A stretch of DNA of 57,503 bases. Source: Sporosarcina highlanderae. Its GTDB lineage: Bacteria; Bacillota; Bacilli; Bacillales_A; Planococcaceae. Below the pieces are notes generated by a model that searched no databases, was not told the origin of the DNA, and saw only the letters and a program-made list of their open reading frames with translations. The stretch lies in assembly GCF_030433715.1 (NCBI RefSeq), contig NZ_JAROCC010000002.1:347167-404669 (forward strand), written 5' to 3'. Positions within the stretch are counted from its first letter, which is position 1. Each line of letters starts with the position of its first letter. Made by a program: the position numbers and the translations under genes. This document shows positions 1-8,554 of the stretch, piece after piece.

Positions 1-792
1 CTCGCCTTTGTCACCTTTCGGACCTTGAGCGCCATCGCTGCCGTTGGTGCCTGGATCGCCTTTGTCTCCCTTGTCGCCCTTGTCACCTTTCGGGCCTTGG
101 GCGCCATCGCTGCCGTTGGTACCTGGATCGCCTTTATCTCCCTTATCGCCCTTGTCACCTTTCGGACCTTGGGCGCCGTCGCTGCCGTTGGTGCCTGGAT
201 CGCCTTTGTCTCCCTTATCTCCCTTATCACCTTTCGGACCTTGAGCGCCTTCGCTGCCGTTGCTGCCTGGATCGCCTTTGTCTCCCTTATCACCCTTGTC
301 CCCTTTGTCACCTTTGTCACCTTTCGGGCCTTGGGCGCCGTCGTTGCCGTTGGTGCCTGGATCGCCTTTGTCTCCCTTGTCGCCTTTGTCACCTTTCGGA
401 CCTTGGGCGCCATCGCTGCCGTTGGTGCCTGGATCGCCTTTATCGCCCTTGTCGCCTTTGTCACCTTTCGGACCTTGGGCGCCATCGCTGCCGTTGGTGC
501 CTGGATCGCCTTTGTCTCCCTTGTCGCCTTTGTCACCTTTCGGACCTTGGGCACCGTCGCTGCCGTTGGTGCCTGGATCGCCTTTGTCTCCCTTATCGCC
601 CTTGTCCCCTTTTGGACCTTGGGCACCGTCGCTGCCGTTGGTGCCTGGATCGCCTTTGTCGCCTTTCGGGCCTTGGACACCGTCAACGCCGTTGATACCT
701 GGATCGCCTTTGTCGCCTTTTGGTCCCTTAGGTCCTTCTGGCCCAGGAGGACCTGGAGGACCTGGAGGACCTGGACATGGTAAAATTCCCAA
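1..792 (-). CDS. Collagen-like Gly-X-Y repeat protein (5' part, C-terminus beyond the window)
   Basis: On the minus strand the whole stretch reads as an uninterrupted Gly-X-Y collagen domain, rich in [19 protein letters not shown] and similar triplets. The start is a TTG at 792-790, seven bases after a strong AAAGAGGTGA site; no ATG fits. The first residues are [16 protein letters not shown], so there is no classical signal peptide, and one Cys precedes the repeats. The DNA repeats as a 72-bp unit (24 residues, eight triplets), with one 90-bp and one 54-bp variant. Bacterial collagen-like proteins of Bacillales (BclA type) form trimeric filaments on spore or cell surfaces; a spore-surface role is inference, because the C-terminal trimerisation domain lies outside the window. 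The gene runs off the left edge, so total length is unknown. Confidence 0.85.
   Translation of the reverse strand, partial: MGILPCPGPPGPPGPPGPEGPKGPKGDKGDPGINGVDGVQGPKGDKGDPGTNGSDGAQGPKGDKGDKGDKGDPGTNGSDGAQGPKGDKGDKGDKGDPGTNGSDGAQGPKGDKGDKGDKGDPGTNGSDGAQGPKGDKGDKGDKGDPGTNGNDGAQGPKGDKGDKGDKGDKGDKGDPGSNGSEGAQGPKGDKGDKGDKGDPGTNGSDGAQGPKGDKGDKGDKGDPGTNGSDGAQGPKGDKGDKGDKGDPGTNGSDGAQGPKGDKGE
53..718. repeat. 72-bp tandem repeat encoding collagen triplets
   Basis: The marker GGATCGCC recurs at 53, 125, 197, 269, 359, 431, 503, 575, 647 and 701. Steps are 72 bp, except one of 90 bp (269 to 359) and one of 54 bp (647 to 701). Both exceptions differ by 18 bp, two collagen triplets, so the reading frame is kept. 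Near-identity between units suggests recent expansion or homogenisation by recombination. Confidence 0.9.
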
Positions 793-1008
793 AATAATCA
801 CCTCTTTTTAGTTATAATAATAGTTTACTAACGAAAAAGAATTATTCTTGGACGAACCCCTCAGCACAAAAAAATATTATATTATAAATAATCTACTCGC
901 CTGTTTAACACACTGTTCGGAAAAAAGACTGCAATGAAACTATTGAAATGGTATTGAGATCATCACGAAATCACCTAAAGAGTTGATCATTCTTTGATTT
1001 GAACAAGA

Positions 1009-1041
1009 AAGGACTTCCGAGTTGGTGGAAGTCCTTTTTTT
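1009..1041. terminator. Rho-independent terminator-like hairpin
   Basis: AAGGACTTCC and GGAAGTCCTT form a 10-bp stem with an 8-base loop. A run of seven T follows on the plus strand and an interrupted T run on the minus strand. The only known gene reading into it is the AEC carrier (minus), whose transcript would first cross the repeat array. Confidence 0.7.
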
Positions 1042-1066
1042 GATGTTGTGGGTTCCGCTTGGCGGA

Positions 1067-1181
1067 TTATCGGTCAAATCCGGGGAATTATCGGTCAATT
1101 TCACAAAGTTATCGGTCATATCCGGGGAGTTATCGGTCACTTCGGCAGAGTTATCGGTCACTTTCCAAGAGTTATCGTCGT
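1067..1181. repeat. 21-bp helically phased array, family A, copy 1
   Basis: The core TTATCGGTCA starts at 1067, 1088, 1109, 1130 and 1151, with a degenerate sixth copy at 1172. Every step is exactly 21 bp. The 11-base spacers vary more (for example AATCCGGGGAA, ATTTCACAAAG). The array lies 3' of the AEC gene, between its stop codon and the hairpin at 1009-1041, so it would be transcribed as 3' UTR. Confidence 0.9.
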
Positions 1182-1209
1182 TTCATGACCTTCTACCTAC
1201 CAGCTCCGA

Positions 1210-2136
1210 TCAAACAAACAACACCGCAGATAAATAAACCACAAACGTCACCGTAATCGCACTTAACACAGTTGAAAACAGAACCGTCTGTGCGGCCAAA
1301 TCCGGATGTACATCATATTCCAACGCAAGTGTCGAACTGTTTCTTGACGTCGGGAATGAACTTGCAATAAAGAGCGATTGGGCGACGACGCCGTCCAGCC
1401 CGAACAGGAAAATGAGGAGCAGCGCCACGCTCGGCCCTATGATAAGTCTTCCGATGCTGCTGGTAACAATCGTCCGATTGAGAATTGTCTTCAATTCGAT
1501 TTGTGCAAGTTGGGCCCCCAACAATACAAGCGCAATTGCCAAAAACGCGTCCGATAGATGGCTGATAGGAGTCCATAAAAAGGACGGGATCGGGATTTGC
1601 AGCCAATTCAACAAACTGCCAAGAATCATCGCATGGATGACCGGCATTTTCATTAGCGATTTCAAGATTTCCAACCCCGACTTCGTTGCGGATATCAAAT
1701 TATATAATCCATATGTATACGTTAAAACATTTTGGAAGACCATCACGATGATTTGTATGGAGATGCCAAGCGGATTTGCCTGAAACAGCAGCTGACTAAC
1801 GGGAATCCCATAATTCCCAGAGTTGATTAACGAAATGCTGTTTTTGAATATCGCGGCTTCCCCTTTGTCCAACTTCAATAGTTTACTCAAAATAGTTGTG
1901 ACGACGATTATTATTAAACTGAAGGCAACCAAATAACCGATGATCTCCAATAGGATGTGCACATCAATCTCTGTCTGATACAGATTGGTGAAAACGGCTG
2001 CCGGCATAAGACAATACGTAATCAGATTTGAGATCGCTTTTAAATTGAATGCGAATTTCCGCTGTAAGACCGCGCCGATTATTAATAGAATTAAGATCGG
2101 TATAATGATATTAATGAAAATGGTTCCTATGAACAT
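1210..2136 (-). CDS. AEC-family (auxin efflux carrier type) membrane transporter
   Basis: This 308-residue protein is hydrophobic throughout, with about ten predicted membrane segments in two halves. It opens with MFIGTIFINIIIPILILLII, typical of the AEC family (Mem_trans domain), whose bacterial members move organic acids such as malate or other small anions. The half ending at about residue 305 carries the conserved SFPTSRNS segment. Length matches the family norm (about 300-320). The start follows AGGGGGG by about seven bases. It appears monocistronic, with a phased repeat array immediately downstream. The substrate cannot be told from sequence. Confidence 0.85.
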   Translation of the reverse strand: MFIGTIFINIIIPILILLIIGAVLQRKFAFNLKAISNLITYCLMPAAVFTNLYQTEIDVHILLEIIGYLVAFSLIIIVVTTILSKLLKLDKGEAAIFKNSISLINSGNYGIPVSQLLFQANPLGISIQIIVMVFQNVLTYTYGLYNLISATKSGLEILKSLMKMPVIHAMILGSLLNWLQIPIPSFLWTPISHLSDAFLAIALVLLGAQLAQIELKTILNRTIVTSSIGRLIIGPSVALLLIFLFGLDGVVAQSLFIASSFPTSRNSSTLALEYDVHPDLAAQTVLFSTVLSAITVTFVVYLSAVLFV

Positions 2137-2321
2137 GATGGTCCCCCCTGTTGTGAGGTTACTCTAACAGAAATCTCTTCCATTTAAGTATACAGGAATG
2201 CAATCCTTCATTGTAATTAGGAAAAAGTTATAACGCTCTTTATCAATTTATTCTTTTGCGACAAAATGAAAAAGTATCGGAAGGGTGTACTCTCGATACC
2301 TTTGGTTACAGCTATATGCTC

Positions 2322-2789
2322 TTAAAAAAACTTCGTTACCCCAAGAATGAGATTGACCAGGACGCCTACGTGCATGATATCCAAATAGACGATGAGACGG
2401 TTGGTTTGCGAGCGCATCAAATCGTCCACTCCCCCGCCTCGCTCTATATTCTCCTTCAATCGCTTTTTTAAGCGCTTCATCCCGGGAGCGATAATTGTGG
2501 CCAACAAGATAATGATACCAAGCATGATGTACTGCTTCAGCCCAATCCACGACCACTGCAAAAATCCGTATTTACCCATGATTGTCATTGCAATTCCTGT
2601 AACTATAATCGTGACCACTGAAGTGAAAAAGAACGGGACACTGCCTAACAACAATTTCAGCATCGGCACTTCCTTTTCACTACCGGCTTCCCTATGGAAT
2701 CCAGCAACTATAAAGCATCGCTCATAAAGTGCCCCACCAAGCCAACAACATACTGCAATCAAATGAAGCACTAAAATAAATGTGAACAT
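2322..2789 (-). CDS. Small four-helix integral membrane protein (DUF2269/CopD-like)
   Basis: This 155-residue protein has four hydrophobic segments. An early conserved His lies in LHLIAVCCWLGG, and a late one in LDIMHVGVLVNLILG. That pattern resembles DUF2269/CopD-type membrane proteins, in which such His residues may bind haem or metal. I chose the ATG at 2789 because GGGAGGGG lies four bases upstream; a longer in-frame start at 2816 lacks a ribosome site. It is a single gene with no informative partner. The function is unknown and the family assignment moderate. Confidence 0.6.
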   Translation of the reverse strand: MFTFILVLHLIAVCCWLGGALYERCFIVAGFHREAGSEKEVPMLKLLLGSVPFFFTSVVTIIVTGIAMTIMGKYGFLQWSWIGLKQYIMLGIIILLATIIAPGMKRLKKRLKENIERGGGVDDLMRSQTNRLIVYLDIMHVGVLVNLILGVTKFF

Positions 2790-2923
2790 CGTACCCCTCC
2801 CGAAACTTATAACCATCTACTCTATGTATATTTCGGAAATGATGTTTAAGTACCATGCGGACAAAGGTAAGGGTAGATTTTTCACGATAGAGGAGTTATG
2901 TGCCTGAATGTGATTGATTAATA

Positions 2924-2960
2924 AAAAAGCAGCCTCCTTTTAAATAGGAAGCTGCTTTTT
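2924..2960 (-). terminator. Terminator of the amino-acid ABC operon
   Basis: AAAAAGCAGC pairs with GCTGCTTTTT around a short loop. It lies just past the stop codon of the ATPase gene, and a T run follows in the minus direction. Confidence 0.85.
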
Positions 2961-2963
2961 CAT

Positions 2964-3689
2964 TCACACATTCACCATCTCTAAAAACTGCCGTGTTCTT
3001 TTGTTAGTGGAGTGATTAAAAAATGTATCCGGATCGGCGTCTTCGATGATGACCCCTTCATCTAACATGACGATGCGATTCGCCACTTCTTTGGCGAATT
3101 TCATCTCATGTGTTACGACGACCATCGTCATGCCTTCATTCGCAAGGTCCTGCATGACTTGGAGAACTTCGCCGACGAGCTCCGGGTCAAGCGCGGATGT
3201 CGGTTCGTCGAATAATAATGCTTTCGGCTCCATTGCAAGGGCTCGAGCGATTGCGACCCGCTGTTTCTGTCCGCCTGATAATTTATTCGGATAGACATCC
3301 GCTTTATCGGAAAGTCCTACTTTCTCCAATAAGGTGAGTGCCAATTGTTTTGCTTTCTCCTTATCCATCTTTTTGACAATCAATGGCGCTTCCATAATGT
3401 TTTCAAGCACCGTCTTATGCGGGAACAGGTTGAAGTGCTGGAACACCATGCCGACTTCTGCACGGACTTGCGAAAGGTCATCCTTCTTCCGGTCGATTGC
3501 GCGGCCATCAATCGATACCGTTCCCTCTTCTGCTTTTTCAAGAAAATTCAAGCAGCGCAGCAATGTACTTTTCCCTGAACCACTGACACCGACCAAGACG
3601 ACTACCTGACCAGGATTAATGTCCAAATCAATCCCTTTTAAAACTTCCAATTCACCAAAAGATTTATGAAGATTCATTGTTTTAATCAT
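2964..3689 (-). CDS. Polar amino-acid ABC transporter, ATP-binding protein (GlnQ/ArtM type)
   Basis: This is a 241-residue cytoplasmic ATPase of an amino-acid importer. Walker A is GVSGSGKST (about residues 33-41), the signature LSGGQKQRVAIARAL (about 137-151) and Walker B LLFDEPTSALDP, followed by the switch His in VVVTHEM. Length equals the GlnQ family norm. It is the last gene of a three-gene operon in order binding protein, permease, ATPase, 15 bases after the permease. The start follows GGGAGGG. The class imports polar amino acids (Gln, Arg, Cys, His and others); the substrate is not decided by sequence. Confidence 0.9.
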   Translation of the reverse strand: MIKTMNLHKSFGELEVLKGIDLDINPGQVVVLVGVSGSGKSTLLRCLNFLEKAEEGTVSIDGRAIDRKKDDLSQVRAEVGMVFQHFNLFPHKTVLENIMEAPLIVKKMDKEKAKQLALTLLEKVGLSDKADVYPNKLSGGQKQRVAIARALAMEPKALLFDEPTSALDPELVGEVLQVMQDLANEGMTMVVVTHEMKFAKEVANRIVMLDEGVIIEDADPDTFFNHSTNKRTRQFLEMVNV

Positions 3690-3704
3690 CTGTATCCCTC
3701 CCTA

Positions 3705-4373
3705 TCAAGATCCATCCACATTTAATTTGTTCTCATATAGCTTCAGCAACCACGTGAAAATCAAGACGAGGATAAGGTAATACAATCCGACGACGAGGAA
3801 TGTCTCAAACGGCATGAAGTTCGCTGCCGCTTCGCGGTTCGCTCGGGCGAACAACTCCGAAACCCCGATTAGATAGACAAGGGAAGAATCCTTCAATGTA
3901 ATGATGAACTGGTTGCCGAGTGGCGGAATTGCGCGGCGAAGCGCTTGTGGGAAAATGATTCGGCGCATCGCTTGTGTGCGATTCATGCCGAGTGCAAGGC
4001 TCGCCTCGCGTTGCCCGCGGTCGACTCCCTGTATCGCACCTCTGAAAATCTCCGCAATATAGGCGCCGTTATGGACCCCAAGTGCAATCGCTCCTGCCCA
4101 GAAATTCGACAAGACGACAATTGATGTTATCCCATAATAGAGGAACATGATCTGCACGATTAGCGGAGTACCGCGGATAATCGTAATATATAAGTTTGCA
4201 ATCGTCTGTAAAACTTTTGATCTCGATATTTTCATCAATGCAAAAACAATTCCAAATGCGGTTCCCAAAACAACAGCAATAGCCGTAACCTTCAGGGTGA
4301 CAAGTACCGCCTCTAAGAAACCTGGATATGTGTTCATGAATACTTCGTAAAATGTTTTAATTGTTTCAGGCAC
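3705..4373 (-). CDS. Polar amino-acid ABC transporter, permease (HisM/GlnP type)
   Basis: This 222-residue membrane protein has about five helices and the EAA motif of His/Glu/Gln-type permeases, visible as EASLALGMNRTQAMRRIIFP (about residues 142-161), the contact site for the ATPase. The N-terminal part carries the TLKVTAIAVVLG segment typical of the HEQRO family. The start is GTG (GTG-CCT-GAA-ACA), preceded by AGAGGGAG. It sits 34 bases after the binding-protein gene and 15 bases before the ATPase gene. A single permease gene implies a homodimeric channel. Confidence 0.9.
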   Translation of the reverse strand: MPETIKTFYEVFMNTYPGFLEAVLVTLKVTAIAVVLGTAFGIVFALMKISRSKVLQTIANLYITIIRGTPLIVQIMFLYYGITSIVVLSNFWAGAIALGVHNGAYIAEIFRGAIQGVDRGQREASLALGMNRTQAMRRIIFPQALRRAIPPLGNQFIITLKDSSLVYLIGVSELFARANREAAANFMPFETFLVVGLYYLILVLIFTWLLKLYENKLNVDGS

Positions 4374-4407
4374 TGGCCACTCCCTCTTTCCATTCCAAAA
4401 TCTTTAT

Positions 4408-5220
4408 TTATTCAAGCAGTTCCGCATCTTCCAAGTCGATGTCTAACAGATTGCGCTTGAACCACTTCTGCGAAATTTCCTCATAGGTGCCATCATCGAT
4501 CATTTCTTGAAGGGCTTGGTCAATCGCGTCACGTAGCTTTTCATTATCCTTCTTCACCGCGATCGACGGCTGCTCCACCCATAACGGGTTCCCGACTTCC
4601 TTAATGGCAAAGCCATTTTCAATCGCTTCAAATCCTACGATATCGGCTGTAATTACAGCATCCAACCGTCCTTCAATCGTCAAATCCTTCAGAGCAACAA
4701 CATCACTGGCATAGTATTGGATATCGTCAGACAATGTTTTTGCTGGCTCTTCATAGGTGGATTGTGAAACTACACCTATTTTCTTTCCTTTCAAATCTTC
4801 AGGTGTCTTAATTTCGTCATTGTCTTTCGCAATCCAGATCATCCCACCAGAATAGTAGTAAGGCTGTGTGAATGCTGCCTGCTCTGCACGTTTTTTCGTA
4901 TAAGCCATCGAACCGATGATGGCATCATACTTATTCGCAACCAATCCTTGTAGGATTGTTTCAAACGGGTTCGTTACTGGATTTGCTTCCAATCCCATTC
5001 TCTTAGCAATCTCGGTTCCTATTTCTATGTCAAACCCTGTCAATTCGCCATTCTCTTCAAAACTGAACGGCTTGTAAACGCCACTTGCCGCATATGTGAA
5101 TTTACCTTTTTCAGTAAGGCCGTATTCGTTGTCACTCGCTTCGCCCTTGTCTTCACTACATGCTGCAAGCACTAACACTGCTGCCATAAGCAAGAATAAT
5201 AGCGTCTTCCAATTTCCCAT
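4408..5220 (-). CDS. Polar amino-acid ABC transporter, substrate-binding lipoprotein
   Basis: This 270-residue type 2 periplasmic-binding-type protein is tethered to the outer face of the membrane. The signal peptide ends in the lipobox VLAAC (Cys at about 21). The mature domain shows the SBP_bac_3 hallmarks: FDIEIGTEIAKRMG, a GSMAYTKKRAEQAAF segment, and GRLDAVITAD. The first gene of the operon, it starts at an ATG seven bases after AAGGGAG and is divergent from mgtE. The ligand is uncertain; the family includes Gln, Arg, His and cystine binders. Confidence 0.9.
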   Translation of the reverse strand: MGNWKTLLFLLMAAVLVLAACSEDKGEASDNEYGLTEKGKFTYAASGVYKPFSFEENGELTGFDIEIGTEIAKRMGLEANPVTNPFETILQGLVANKYDAIIGSMAYTKKRAEQAAFTQPYYYSGGMIWIAKDNDEIKTPEDLKGKKIGVVSQSTYEEPAKTLSDDIQYYASDVVALKDLTIEGRLDAVITADIVGFEAIENGFAIKEVGNPLWVEQPSIAVKKDNEKLRDAIDQALQEMIDDGTYEEISQKWFKRNLLDIDLEDAELLE

Positions 5221-5435
5221 TCGAATAACTCCCTTTTTTGTCGACTGATGCCGATTTATTTTGCCTACTAACTCCCTTTCCCTATCATTTATCCACTAAA
5301 CCTACTTTTTTGGAGGGAGATTGGTTGGGAGGATGATCCCTTACAATCTCCTACTCTGTTTATCCGAACAACTATAAGGGGATAGACAGGTTACCGAGAG
5401 TTTTATTTAAATTGCAAGGTGAGGTGAAGGGGGAC

Positions 5436-6794
5436 ATGTCAATAAACGGAGAAAGAGAGGAAATTTCACGTGCAATTGTCCACCTCTTAAAGGAAGGGCA
5501 GAAAGATACATTCCAGAAAGTCGTTAGTGAATTGTCGCCTTATGAAATATCAACACACTACCGGGGCTTGCCGCGAAAACGTAGAATCCTATTTTTAGAA
5601 TGGCTTTCTTTAGATCAGTTAGTGGCACTTCTTAGATATTTGACACGCAGTGAACAGCTTCGTGTGCTGAAGAAAATTGGTCCCATTCGTTCAATGGAAT
5701 TAATGGAGCTTTTGAAAAGTGATGAATTAACACACCTACTTTCCGATTTACCCGAAAAAGAAGTAAATCGGTTGATTGCCGAGATGAAGGACGAGGAAAA
5801 AAAGGCGATACGCAAGCAGATGAAATATCCTAAAAAATCCGCTGGGCGTGTGATGATTAGTCAATATGTTTGGGTTCATCAATCGTATACCGTGCGAATG
5901 GCGATCGATAAGCTGAGGCATTTTAGGGAGTATGCGGATTACTTGAACTATGTGTATGTGATTGATGATGAAAAGAAATTAATTGGCGTAGCCTCGTATC
6001 GGGACCTGCTGTTATGCGAACCGGAGAACGACATCGTTGAGGTAATGACAACGGATATCATCAAGGTCACCGATACGACAAAACAGAGTGATGTCGCAAA
6101 AATGATTGGACGGCATGATTTACTGTCGGTGCCGGTCGTGAACGATAAAGATATTTTGGTGGGCATCATTACAATGGATGATGTGTTAGATATTGTCATA
6201 CGAGAGGCGAATGAGGATATTGAAATGTTGTTTGCATCGGGTAAGGAAATTGACTTCCATACAAAACCGATTGCCGCCGCTTTTAAACGGTTGCCTTGGC
6301 TAGTTTTGCTATTATTTATCGGACTTGTTTCCGGTAGCATTATTGCAAAGTTCGAAGAAACACTTGAAGCGGTCGTCGCGCTCGCCTTTTTCATGCCGAT
6401 GATTGCAGGGATGACTGGAAATACAGGCACACAGTCGTTAGCTGTTGTCGTCCGCGGACTGGTTACCGAGGAACTGACGATGAAAAAGACATTCGGCCTC
6501 ATTTTCCGTGAACTGCTTGTCGGCATCATGCTTGGTGTCATCAACGGATTCGTTATTGCCATCATCGCTTATTTTTGGCAACAAAACCTTACACTTGGAC
6601 TTGTCGTAGGAGCATCCCTCATCGCAACTCTCATCATCGGTACACTCGCGGGCACCATCATTCCGCTGATTCTGAATAAATTCAAAGTAGACCCAGCTGT
6701 TGCATCCGGTCCACTTATTACGACCATCAACGATATCTTATCCTTGCTCATCTACTTCGGGATTGCGACGATGTTCATCTCGAAATTGATGTGA
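5436..6794 (+). CDS. mgtE: Magnesium transporter MgtE
   Basis: This 452-residue Mg2+ channel has the standard MgtE order: an N-terminal superhelical domain (about 25-125), two CBS domains (about 130-255, with YVIDDEKKLIGVASYRDLL and VPVVNDKDILVGIITMDDV), a plug helix and five membrane helices (about 285-452). The TM domain contains MPMIAGMTGNTGTQSLAVVV, the conserved pore segment. Known family members close their pore when Mg2+ binds the N and CBS domains. The ATG at 5436 follows GAAGGGGGAC; an upstream in-frame TTG at 5412 has no spacing advantage. No M-box riboswitch is recognisable in the leader. It is followed by its own terminator. Confidence 0.92.
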   Translation: MSINGEREEISRAIVHLLKEGQKDTFQKVVSELSPYEISTHYRGLPRKRRILFLEWLSLDQLVALLRYLTRSEQLRVLKKIGPIRSMELMELLKSDELTHLLSDLPEKEVNRLIAEMKDEEKKAIRKQMKYPKKSAGRVMISQYVWVHQSYTVRMAIDKLRHFREYADYLNYVYVIDDEKKLIGVASYRDLLLCEPENDIVEVMTTDIIKVTDTTKQSDVAKMIGRHDLLSVPVVNDKDILVGIITMDDVLDIVIREANEDIEMLFASGKEIDFHTKPIAAAFKRLPWLVLLLFIGLVSGSIIAKFEETLEAVVALAFFMPMIAGMTGNTGTQSLAVVVRGLVTEELTMKKTFGLIFRELLVGIMLGVINGFVIAIIAYFWQQNLTLGLVVGASLIATLIIGTLAGTIIPLILNKFKVDPAVASGPLITTINDILSLLIYFGIATMFISKLM

Positions 6795-6802
6795 AACGAA
6801 GA

Positions 6803-6830
6803 AAAGCGACCCCTTAGAGGTCGCTTTTTT
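6803..6830 (+). terminator. Terminator after mgtE
   Basis: AAAGCGACC pairs with GGTCGCTTT around a short loop, with six T at the end. Confidence 0.85.
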
Positions 6831-6865
6831 GGCGGTTTATATATTTCAGTTCGAATGGCGGTAAA

Positions 6866-8389
6866 TTAAACTAACCTTTCAGTGCGCTCAGTGCGTGGGC
6901 GCATTGTTCCATACTGCATCAAATTCGTATGCCAGGAAAATGCTTTTTCAAGTACATGCGGTGTGTGACCGCCTCTTTCTAACGCTTCAGAGTAGTATTC
7001 CCACAGCTGCGCGCGATACATCGGGTGCGCACAGTTTCCGATGATTATCTCAACACGTTCTCTTGGCGCAAGCCCGCGTAAATCCGCATAGCCATGCTCT
7101 GTAACGATGACGTCGACATCATGTTCCGTATGATCCACATGTGAGACAAACGGCACGATGCTGGAGATATCCCCGTTTTTGGCAACCGACTTTGTTACGA
7201 ATATGGCAAGTCGTGCATTACGTGCGAAGTCACCGGAACCGCCGATGCCGTTCATCATTTTTGTCCCCGTTACATGCGTTGAATTGACGTTTCCGTAGAT
7301 GTCCAGTTCAAGCGCAGTATTGATGGAGATCAATCCGAGCCGACGGATGATTTCCGGATGGTTCGAAATTTCCTGTGGACGCATAATTAATTTATCACGA
7401 TAGTTTTCCAAATTACTGAATACCTTGTCCATCTTCTCTTGCGACAATGTAATCGAAGCACAAGAAGCCTTACGGACTTTACCTGCGTCGATCAAGTCAA
7501 AGACAGCATCCTGCAATACTTCCGAATACACTTCGAGATTTGCGAATTCCGAGTCTAAGAGGCCGTGAAGTACAGCGTTCGCCTGGGATCCGATACCCGA
7601 TTGAAGAGGTGCCAATGAATTTTTTAATCTGCCTGACTCAACTTCCGTGCGTAAGAATGAAAGCAGATGTGCAGCCATGATTTCTGTTTCTTCATCAGGT
7701 TGGGCAATCGTCGATGGTGAATCAGCTTGGTGCGTAAACACGATACCTTTGACTTTATCTACGTCTACTGGAATGCCGATTGTTCCGATTCGATCACCGA
7801 CTTTCGTAAGTGGAATCGGATTTCTTTCGCCTTGTTTACCCGTGTCATACAAGTCATGAATGCCTTCCCATTCAGAGGAATGCGCTGTGTTAATTTCAAT
7901 AACGATTGATTTTGCATGCTTTGCAAATGATAACGAGTTACCGACAGATGTCGAAGGAATGATCATTCCGTCTTCGGTAACTGAAACCGCTTCCACAATA
8001 GCGAAGTCAATTGGTTCAATCACACCTGCGCGAATCCACTCAGCTGTGTGGGATAGATGGTGATCCACAAAAAGAAGTTCCCCGTTATTGATGCCGTTTC
8101 GCATCGCTCGTTCCGCTTGGAATGGCAGACGCTTATTCACAATACCTGCTTCCGTAAACAGTCTATCAATATCAGAACCAAGTGAAGCACCTGTAAATAC
8201 ATTCACTTTAAATTTTTCGGTTTCAGCGCGTTTCACCAAAGCCATTGGAACCGCTTTCGCATCACCCGCACGCGTAAATCCACTTAGCCCCAAAGTCATT
8301 CCGTCCGTAATCCAAGAAGCTGCCTCTTCTGCAGAAACGATTTTCTCCTTTAATCCTTCATGTCTGATGCGATCCATATGGTTACCCAT
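6866..8389 (-). CDS. Acetyl-CoA hydrolase/transferase family protein (succinate:acetate CoA-transferase type)
   Basis: This 507-residue cytosolic enzyme of the Cat1/ScpC/Ach1 group exchanges CoA between acetate and succinate, or hydrolyses acetyl-CoA. Visible family motifs are PLQSGIGSQANAVLHGL, the YSEVLQDAVFDLIDAGK segment carrying the presumed catalytic Glu, GIGGSGDFARNA, and EHGYADLRGLAPRERV near the C-terminus. I use the ATG at 8389 because AAGGAG lies nine bases upstream; the frame stays open for 45 more codons, but that extension lacks homology-like character. It lies 165 bases downstream of a LytTR regulator on the same strand, suggesting local control. Succinate transferase is favoured over plain hydrolase by length and the GSGDF segment. 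Confidence 0.85.
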   Translation of the reverse strand: MGNHMDRIRHEGLKEKIVSAEEAASWITDGMTLGLSGFTRAGDAKAVPMALVKRAETEKFKVNVFTGASLGSDIDRLFTEAGIVNKRLPFQAERAMRNGINNGELLFVDHHLSHTAEWIRAGVIEPIDFAIVEAVSVTEDGMIIPSTSVGNSLSFAKHAKSIVIEINTAHSSEWEGIHDLYDTGKQGERNPIPLTKVGDRIGTIGIPVDVDKVKGIVFTHQADSPSTIAQPDEETEIMAAHLLSFLRTEVESGRLKNSLAPLQSGIGSQANAVLHGLLDSEFANLEVYSEVLQDAVFDLIDAGKVRKASCASITLSQEKMDKVFSNLENYRDKLIMRPQEISNHPEIIRRLGLISINTALELDIYGNVNSTHVTGTKMMNGIGGSGDFARNARLAIFVTKSVAKNGDISSIVPFVSHVDHTEHDVDVIVTEHGYADLRGLAPRERVEIIIGNCAHPMYRAQLWEYYSEALERGGHTPHVLEKAFSWHTNLMQYGTMRPRTERTERLV

Positions 8390-8554
8390 TCCCAACCGCT
8401 CCTTTTCATATCTTTGGAATAATTTTATCTTATCGAAAAGAATGAAAGGGAATTTGAGGATGAAATACGATTTTACAGGATGAACAGCTATACAATTTGT
8501 CCGAAGCAGCATATTTTCGCCCAAGAACCAATTCAGCCCGTTTGAAATACGACG

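Larger units (their letters stand above)
793..1209. other. 417-bp gene-free spacer: leader of the collagen gene, hairpin, repeat array
   Basis: Nearest the collagen gene is an AT-rich stretch (about 810-900) that should hold its promoter; TTAAAC followed 16 bases later by TATAAT can be read on the minus strand, but this is weak. A hairpin lies at 1009-1041 and a six-copy 21-bp array at 1067-1181. I see no convincing gene: the peptides readable through the array are artefacts of its 7-codon period. Confidence 0.6.

Noticed and set aside
25..811. Two long plus-strand frames over the first 800 bases, hydrophobic ([10 protein letters not shown]) or [11 protein letters not shown] repeats
   Set aside because: They are the antisense readings of the collagen Gly-X-Y repeat. 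The minus strand has the ribosome site, start codon and a recognisable protein domain.
934..1008. Tiny plus-strand peptides or a small RNA ahead of the hairpin at 1009
   Set aside because: No ribosome site or convincing promoter is present; a small RNA cannot be excluded but is not supported.
1022..1256. Short peptides with 7-residue repeats such as ELSVISG or SYRSLRQ
   Set aside because: A 21-bp period keeps frames open by chance. There is no ribosome site, and translations in different frames and strands look equally regular.
5221..5435. M-box Mg2+ riboswitch in the mgtE leader
   Set aside because: The leader is only about 200 bases shared with a divergent promoter, and I see none of the conserved M-box elements.
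8390..8524. 45-residue N-terminal extension of the CoA-transferase
   Set aside because: The ATG at 8389 has a good ribosome site and gives the normal family length; the extension is open by chance.
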